Source of the DNA: Akkermansia muciniphila | GTDB taxonomy: Bacteria; Verrucomicrobiota; Verrucomicrobiia; Limisphaerales; SXTU01 | Direction of reading: 5' to 3' | DNA: 64,000 nucleotides | Assembly: GCA_945874145.1 (NCBI GenBank) | Contig: CAMCFN010000011.1 | Location: forward strand, 1 to 64,000 | In this document: piece by piece, positions 62,217-64,000 of the stretch | How positions within the stretch are numbered: the first letter of the stretch is position 1 | Layout: each line of letters starts with the position of its first letter | The notes under the pieces: model-generated | Seen by the model: the letters and a program-made list of their open reading frames with translations, nothing else | Told to the model about the DNA's origin: nothing | The model's database searches: none | Translations under genes and position numbers: made by a program

Positions 62217-62426
62217 TCAGTGGCTAGTCGGCAGGTTGGCCTTGATGCGATGTTCGTCGGTCTTGGAGACGAGGGCGCGCTTGCCCAAGCCACGGCGGCG
62301 GCTGGCGCTCTTGCCACTCAACAGATGGCGACGGCCAGCGCGGGAACGGAGCACCTTGCCGGTGCCCGTAATCTTAAACCGCTTGGCGACGGATTTCTTG
62401 GTCTTGATGCCTTTGGGACGACGCAT
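62217..62426 (-). CDS. rpmI: 50S ribosomal protein L35
   Basis: 69 aa. KGIKTKKSVAKRFKITGTGK and RHLLSGKSASRRRGLGKR are typical L35. Located 41 bp before rplT in the same direction. Confidence 0.96.
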   Translation of the reverse strand: MRRPKGIKTKKSVAKRFKITGTGKVLRSRAGRRHLLSGKSASRRRGLGKRALVSKTDEHRIKANLPTSH

Positions 62427-62586
62427 AATATCAACTCGTTCTTAAAAAAGAGGGCGCACTGTAGGCAATGGCCCGGGGCGGTGCAAGGGGTAATTTCGCC
62501 GCATGGACGCATTGATGTCACCGAGTCGCAGCCGGGCTTTTCAGCAGGCAGGCTGGCTGGGCAGGTAAGGCTCTGCGGCTTTAACC

Positions 62587-63882
62587 TTACCTCTCCAAGG
62601 GAGTCACTGGATCGATGAACAGCCACGCGATGGCACCGATCAGGTAAATGCCGGCCGCAACGAGAAAACAGGTCACCCAACTCTCAAACGAAGGCTTGGC
62701 GTCCGCCGCTGATTTGCCCGCGTCGAGGATCAACCCCACGACGAAGGGGCCCACCGCACCCCCGAGGTTGCCCATCATGTTCATGCTACCGGAGAGCGCA
62801 CCGGCATGGCGTCCGCCAACATCCATGCAGGCTCCCCAGCCGCTGGCCATCGCCAGGTCATTGGAGAAGCTGGCCATGCCCAGCGCGACTATCGCCCAGA
62901 CTGGATCGCCCAAGCGCGTGGCCACGACCAGCATTCCGCCCGCCGCCACCAAGCCCGCGCAGGCCACCAACCGCCGCGCCCAAATCACGCTGCCCCAGGA
63001 TTCGGCAAACCGCTTTGCCAGCCAACCACCCACAAAGCATCCGATGCCGCCGAAGAATAGCGGCAGGCCCGCGAGCAATGCACTTTTCTCCAGCGAGACA
63101 GACCGCGCCTCGCGGAGATAGGTGGGCAGCCAGGTGATGTAAAAATACCAGCCGTAGCTCATGCAGAAGTATTGGAGCCAGAGCAGCCAGACGGTGGGAC
63201 TGGCTACGAGCTTGGCCCACGGCATCGAGCCATGCCCGGGGGCGTTGATCTCCGCGCCATCCATGAGCGCCAGCTCGGCGGCATTCACAGATGGATGCTC
63301 GCTGGGCTTGTCCCGGAACCACCGGTAAAATGCCACCGCCCAAATAACGCCCAGCAGGCCAAAGAGCACAAAGGCCACCCGCCAGCTCACCACGGTCAGC
63401 ACCGCCGCCACGAGCAAGGGCGTGAAAGCCCCGCCCCAACGCGCGCTCAACCACAGGATGCCCTGTGCCCGCACCCGTTCGCGCGAGGGCAGCCAGATGG
63501 TGAAGATCTTGGTGACGTTCGGAAAACAGCCGGCTTCTCCCACTCCGAAAAGGAACCGGCAGGCGAGCATCGAGGTGTAGCTCCACGCCGCCCCCGTGGC
63601 GGCGGTGAACACGGACCACATCGCCACCACCTTCATCAGCACGCTGCGCGGACCGAAGCGGTCCCCCAGCCAGCCACCGGGAATTTCAAATAGTGCGTAG
63701 GCCAGGGTGAACACAGAAAAGACCGCGCCCATCTGTAGTTCGGAGAGGCCGAGATCCTTCCGGATCTCCGGTGCGGCTTGGGAAATGCACACCCGATCAA
63801 TGTAAGTGATGATGGCGAGGATAATCACAAACGCCATCATGACGTGCCGGGCGCGGCTGGGCGGAGGAAGCGGGGCTGACAT
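62587..63882 (-). CDS. MFS transporter, anion:cation symporter-type
   Basis: 431 aa from ATG 63880-63882. Twelve TM helices. ACS-family marks: TYIDRVCISQAAPEIRKDLG in TM1, GGWLGDRFGPRSVL after TM2, GVGEAGCFPNVTKIFTIWLP with the family RG/GEA block. Substrates of the family include hexuronates, phthalate and other organic anions. It has no catabolic neighbours here, so the substrate stays open. The last 118 bases of the window hold no gene. Confidence 0.92.
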   Translation of the reverse strand: MSAPLPPPSRARHVMMAFVIILAIITYIDRVCISQAAPEIRKDLGLSELQMGAVFSVFTLAYALFEIPGGWLGDRFGPRSVLMKVVAMWSVFTAATGAAWSYTSMLACRFLFGVGEAGCFPNVTKIFTIWLPSRERVRAQGILWLSARWGGAFTPLLVAAVLTVVSWRVAFVLFGLLGVIWAVAFYRWFRDKPSEHPSVNAAELALMDGAEINAPGHGSMPWAKLVASPTVWLLWLQYFCMSYGWYFYITWLPTYLREARSVSLEKSALLAGLPLFFGGIGCFVGGWLAKRFAESWGSVIWARRLVACAGLVAAGGMLVVATRLGDPVWAIVALGMASFSNDLAMASGWGACMDVGGRHAGALSGSMNMMGNLGGAVGPFVVGLILDAGKSAADAKPSFESWVTCFLVAAGIYLIGAIAWLFIDPVTPLER

Positions 63883-64000
63883 GCCCGGAGTTAAGCCGTT
63901 GGGTGGTCTGGGCGCAAAGGGGGAATCCACTTCGCGGCAAAGAAAACCCGGACCACAGGCGGGCTCCGGAAAGGCACGTGGGGCTGTCCCCGGCTAATCG

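Overview
The window looks like chromosomal DNA (GC-rich, densely coding) from a member of the Verrucomicrobiota, probably the Pedosphaera/Limisphaerales side. This is an inference from gene content: planctomycete-type cytochrome (PSCyt1/DUF1549/DUF1553) and DUF1501 proteins, DUF1080, ThuA and sugar-isomerase secreted proteins, CotH/lamin-tail surface protein, GHTL-ending pseudopilins, plus a diderm lipid A/LPS set (lpxK, lpxL-like, waaF-like). There are no rRNA genes, no CRISPR array and no intact transposase or integrase.

Layout. 1-1.5 kb: a sigma-like regulator with its terminator, three tandem 12-mers and a 5' fragment of a tRNA-Leu(UAA) gene, which reads as the edge of an old integrated element. 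1.5-8 kb: secreted catabolic cluster (DUF1080; PSCyt1 + DUF1501 operon; sugar isomerase-like). 8-12.4 kb: RND efflux adaptor + pump. 12.4-16.8 kb: a decayed gene, a secreted subtilase and an NHL protein. 17-20 kb: DUF4912, SGNH esterase, PanB-like. 20-25 kb: DUF1501, a pgm gene relic, DUF3309, phosphohexomutase, a lone nuoA, a pseudopilin. 25-33 kb: ThuA, a lipoprotein, a 1544-aa CotH protein, a ceramidase-like enzyme. 33.5-35.5 kb: glnB-amtB with a candidate sigma-54 promoter. 35.6-41.2 kb: PP2C phosphatase with a small kinase-like protein, ABC-2 exporter genes + TPR protein, tandem pseudopilins. 41.2-46.4 kb: oligopeptide importer oppA-B-C-(GxxExxY)-D. 46.4-48.7 kb: dnaA with a candidate origin and a second P-II gene. 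48.8-51 kb: rnhC and mutY. 51-55.7 kb: lpxK - [HNH cassette] - pseudopilin - lpxL - waaF operon. 55.8-62.4 kb: pheT, pheS, rplT, rpmI with accessory genes packed between pheS and pheT. 62.6-63.9 kb: an MFS transporter.

The most interesting signal is a recurring style of insertion. A two-gene HNH-nuclease cassette sits at the end of lpxK between two perfect 53-bp copies of the lpxK 3' end, so that both lpxK and the next gene (which starts in a GTGA overlap) stay intact. A nucleotidyltransferase + small-protein cassette sits in front of pheT next to a 92-bp relic of the pheT 5' end that differs only by two synonymous changes. A degenerate relic of a phosphohexomutase 3' end lies beyond the DUF1501 gene. 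Together they suggest compact defence/toxin-like cassettes that enter at the ends of housekeeping genes by duplicating the gene end. The pheS-pheT gap also holds hicA, hicB and an Mrr-type restriction enzyme.

A second layer is a rich set of short dispersed repeats of several unrelated families: palindromic elements in nearly every large gap and at each junction of the opp operon, an inverted pair enclosing a GxxExxY gene, and 7-mer or longer repeats that run in frame inside mutY, pheT, waaF and across the lpxL/waaF stop-start overlap.
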